Shown here: positions 14,060-14,820 of the stretch, piece by piece | How the letters are laid out: each line of letters opens with the position of its first letter | Position numbering within the stretch: the stretch's first letter is position 1 | Assembly: GCA_045532715.1 (NCBI GenBank) | Contig: JAZSGM010000073.1 | Coordinates: forward strand, 1-14,820 | Reading direction: 5' to 3' | DNA from: RGIG2041 sp045532715 | GTDB taxonomy: Bacteria > Bacillota > Clostridia > UBA1381 > UMGS1253 | Length of the DNA stretch: 14,820 nucleotides | Program-made: the position numbers and the translations under genes | Notes under the pieces: generated by a model | Seen by the model: only the letters and a program-made list of their open reading frames with translations | The model's database searches: none | What the model was told of the DNA's origin: nothing

Positions 14060-14407
14060 ACAACTTTGTACAGTCAAATCTATTTGCTCACAAACTGCAC
14101 GAAAATTTCTGTCTATATCCGAATTCAAAATTCGAAGTACCTTTAAACCCATCGCTTCCAAATCCCGCGTGCGTCTTTGATCAGTCGCAATCTGCTCAAA
14201 GGTATAATGTCCGCTTCCGTCCAATTCCACAACAAGCTTTGCTTTTGCACAATAAAAATCTGCAATATAGTTTCCAATCGCCTTTTGTCTTTGAAAGCGC
14301 GTCGGATAGGCGCGCAAAAATTCATACCAAAGTCTGCGCTCCCAAGGCGTCATATTCTTCCGAAGATTTTTCGCAAGCGGAATATTCTTTTTATTATACG
14401 CTCTCAT
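14036..14407 (-). CDS. DUF559-type endonuclease-like protein
   Basis: The 123-residue protein matches the DUF559 family of small Vsr-like (PD-(D/E)XK fold) predicted nucleases. Visible landmarks are NLRKNMTPWERRLWYEFLR at the N-terminus, FQRQKAIGNYIADFYC, and the likely catalytic block LVVELDGSGHY, followed by DQRRTRDLEAMGLKVLRI. Its ATG at 14407 comes one base after the stop codon of the HemW-like gene, so the two are probably translationally coupled. The last residues (about LSLSQLR) and the TGA stop lie inside the right-hand hairpin of a palindromic repeat, so the C-terminus seems to have been rewritten by that element. The biological role of these small proteins is not known. Confidence 0.8.
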   Translation of the reverse strand: MRAYNKKNIPLAKNLRKNMTPWERRLWYEFLRAYPTRFQRQKAIGNYIADFYCAKAKLVVELDGSGHYTFEQIATDQRRTRDLEAMGLKVLRILNSDIDRNFRAVCEQIDLTVQSCLSLSQLR

Positions 14408-14408
14408 A

Positions 14409-14807
14409 TCATATCAACTCACACAAAATCGAATTGCTGACTTGTATTCCCTTTTTTGTGAAGGCAATTCTTCCGTCTTTGCAGACCATAAAACCGTTTT
14501 GGATATACAACTCCAGCTTTTTTTTGTGTGCTTCATAGAAATCATAGCCGAATTTTTCGGAAAATGCCGAAAGTGAGATGCCTTCCTTTAAGCGAAGTGC
14601 CATCATAATATACTCACTTGCCAAATCTGCCTGTGTGAGTTTTGTTTGCAGCGCAATCGGTGCTTTGCCGCCCTCGAGCATTTGCAAATACTGCCCCATA
14701 TCACGCACATTTTCCGTACGCAACCATCCGTCAAAGCCGTGTGCGCCCAGGCCTGCCGCCAGATATGGCGCGCAGTGCCAATATTTTAAATTGAAGTCGG
14801 AGGCCAA
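14409..14807 (-). pseudogene. hemW: HemW-like radical SAM protein, C-terminal part, apparently frameshifted
   Basis: The open frame gives about 132 residues matching the C-terminal region of HemW/HemN-like proteins: NLKYWHCAPYLAAGLGAHG, TENVRDMGQYLQMLEGG, EYIMMALRLKEGIS and FTKKGIQVSNSILCEL. HemW is a heme chaperone related to oxygen-independent coproporphyrinogen oxidase and normally has about 370-400 residues with an N-terminal radical SAM domain. The frame is closed by TAA at 14816-14814. Upstream bases in a neighbouring frame translate as P-K-T-A-W, which aligns with the A-K-P-G-Y that normally precedes this block, so one G appears to be missing near 14803-14807. The TTG at 14807 has no ribosome binding site. 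It could be a real pseudogene or a sequencing or assembly error. The rest of the gene lies outside the window. Confidence 0.65.
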
Positions 14808-14820
14808 GCGGTCTTAGGAA

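Overview
The window looks like chromosomal DNA from a spore-forming member of the Clostridia, probably an anaerobic gut lineage close to the Oscillospirales. I infer this from a SpoIIAA-like start at the left edge, two secreted 'copper amine oxidase N-terminal-like' stalk proteins, a glucose-type PTS permease, an ECF transporter S component, strong AAGGAGG-type ribosome binding sites and small G/C-rich palindromic repeats. No 16S rRNA or other decisive taxonomic marker is present, so this is an inference. There is no phage, transposase, CRISPR array, tRNA or rRNA gene.

Layout. The left edge (1-84, minus) holds the first 28 codons of a SpoIIAA-like anti-anti-sigma factor. A rho-independent terminator (133-189) separates it from a four-gene minus-strand operon that starts at a good promoter (4300-4328): glyA, a PfkB-family sugar-phosphate kinase, an eight-cysteine YkgJ-like protein, and a secreted PrsA-like foldase with stalk domains. 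Upstream lies a second minus-strand unit, nagA plus a metallophosphoesterase, driven by a consensus TTGACA-17-TATAAT promoter (6681-6709). Back-to-back with it, an extended -10 promoter (6742-6770) reads to the right into an ECF S component, a tightly linked two-domain protein with a uridine-kinase-like P-loop half, and then endonuclease III (nth).

The central part (9160-11700) is accessory in character. It has a DUF4832-type TIM-barrel protein on the minus strand, ending against a palindromic repeat that also works as its terminator, and a divergently transcribed secreted stalk-domain protein. Next come a shared terminator and a full-length EIICBA glucose-family PTS permease (minus). The right end carries a roughly 200-bp cluster of palindromic modules, a DUF559-type endonuclease-like gene whose stop codon lies inside one module, and the C-terminal third of a HemW-like protein that seems to carry a one-base frameshift at the edge of the window.

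How the genes fit together. Most of the content is central metabolism: one-carbon/serine-glycine metabolism, amino-sugar catabolism, sugar-phosphate phosphorylation and glucose uptake, plus envelope protein folding and DNA repair. I see no complete defence or secondary-metabolite system. The parts most worth attention are the ECF S component coupled to a fused P-loop kinase of unknown substrate, the palindromic module cluster with its interrupted unit, and the hairpins in the ptsG leader.
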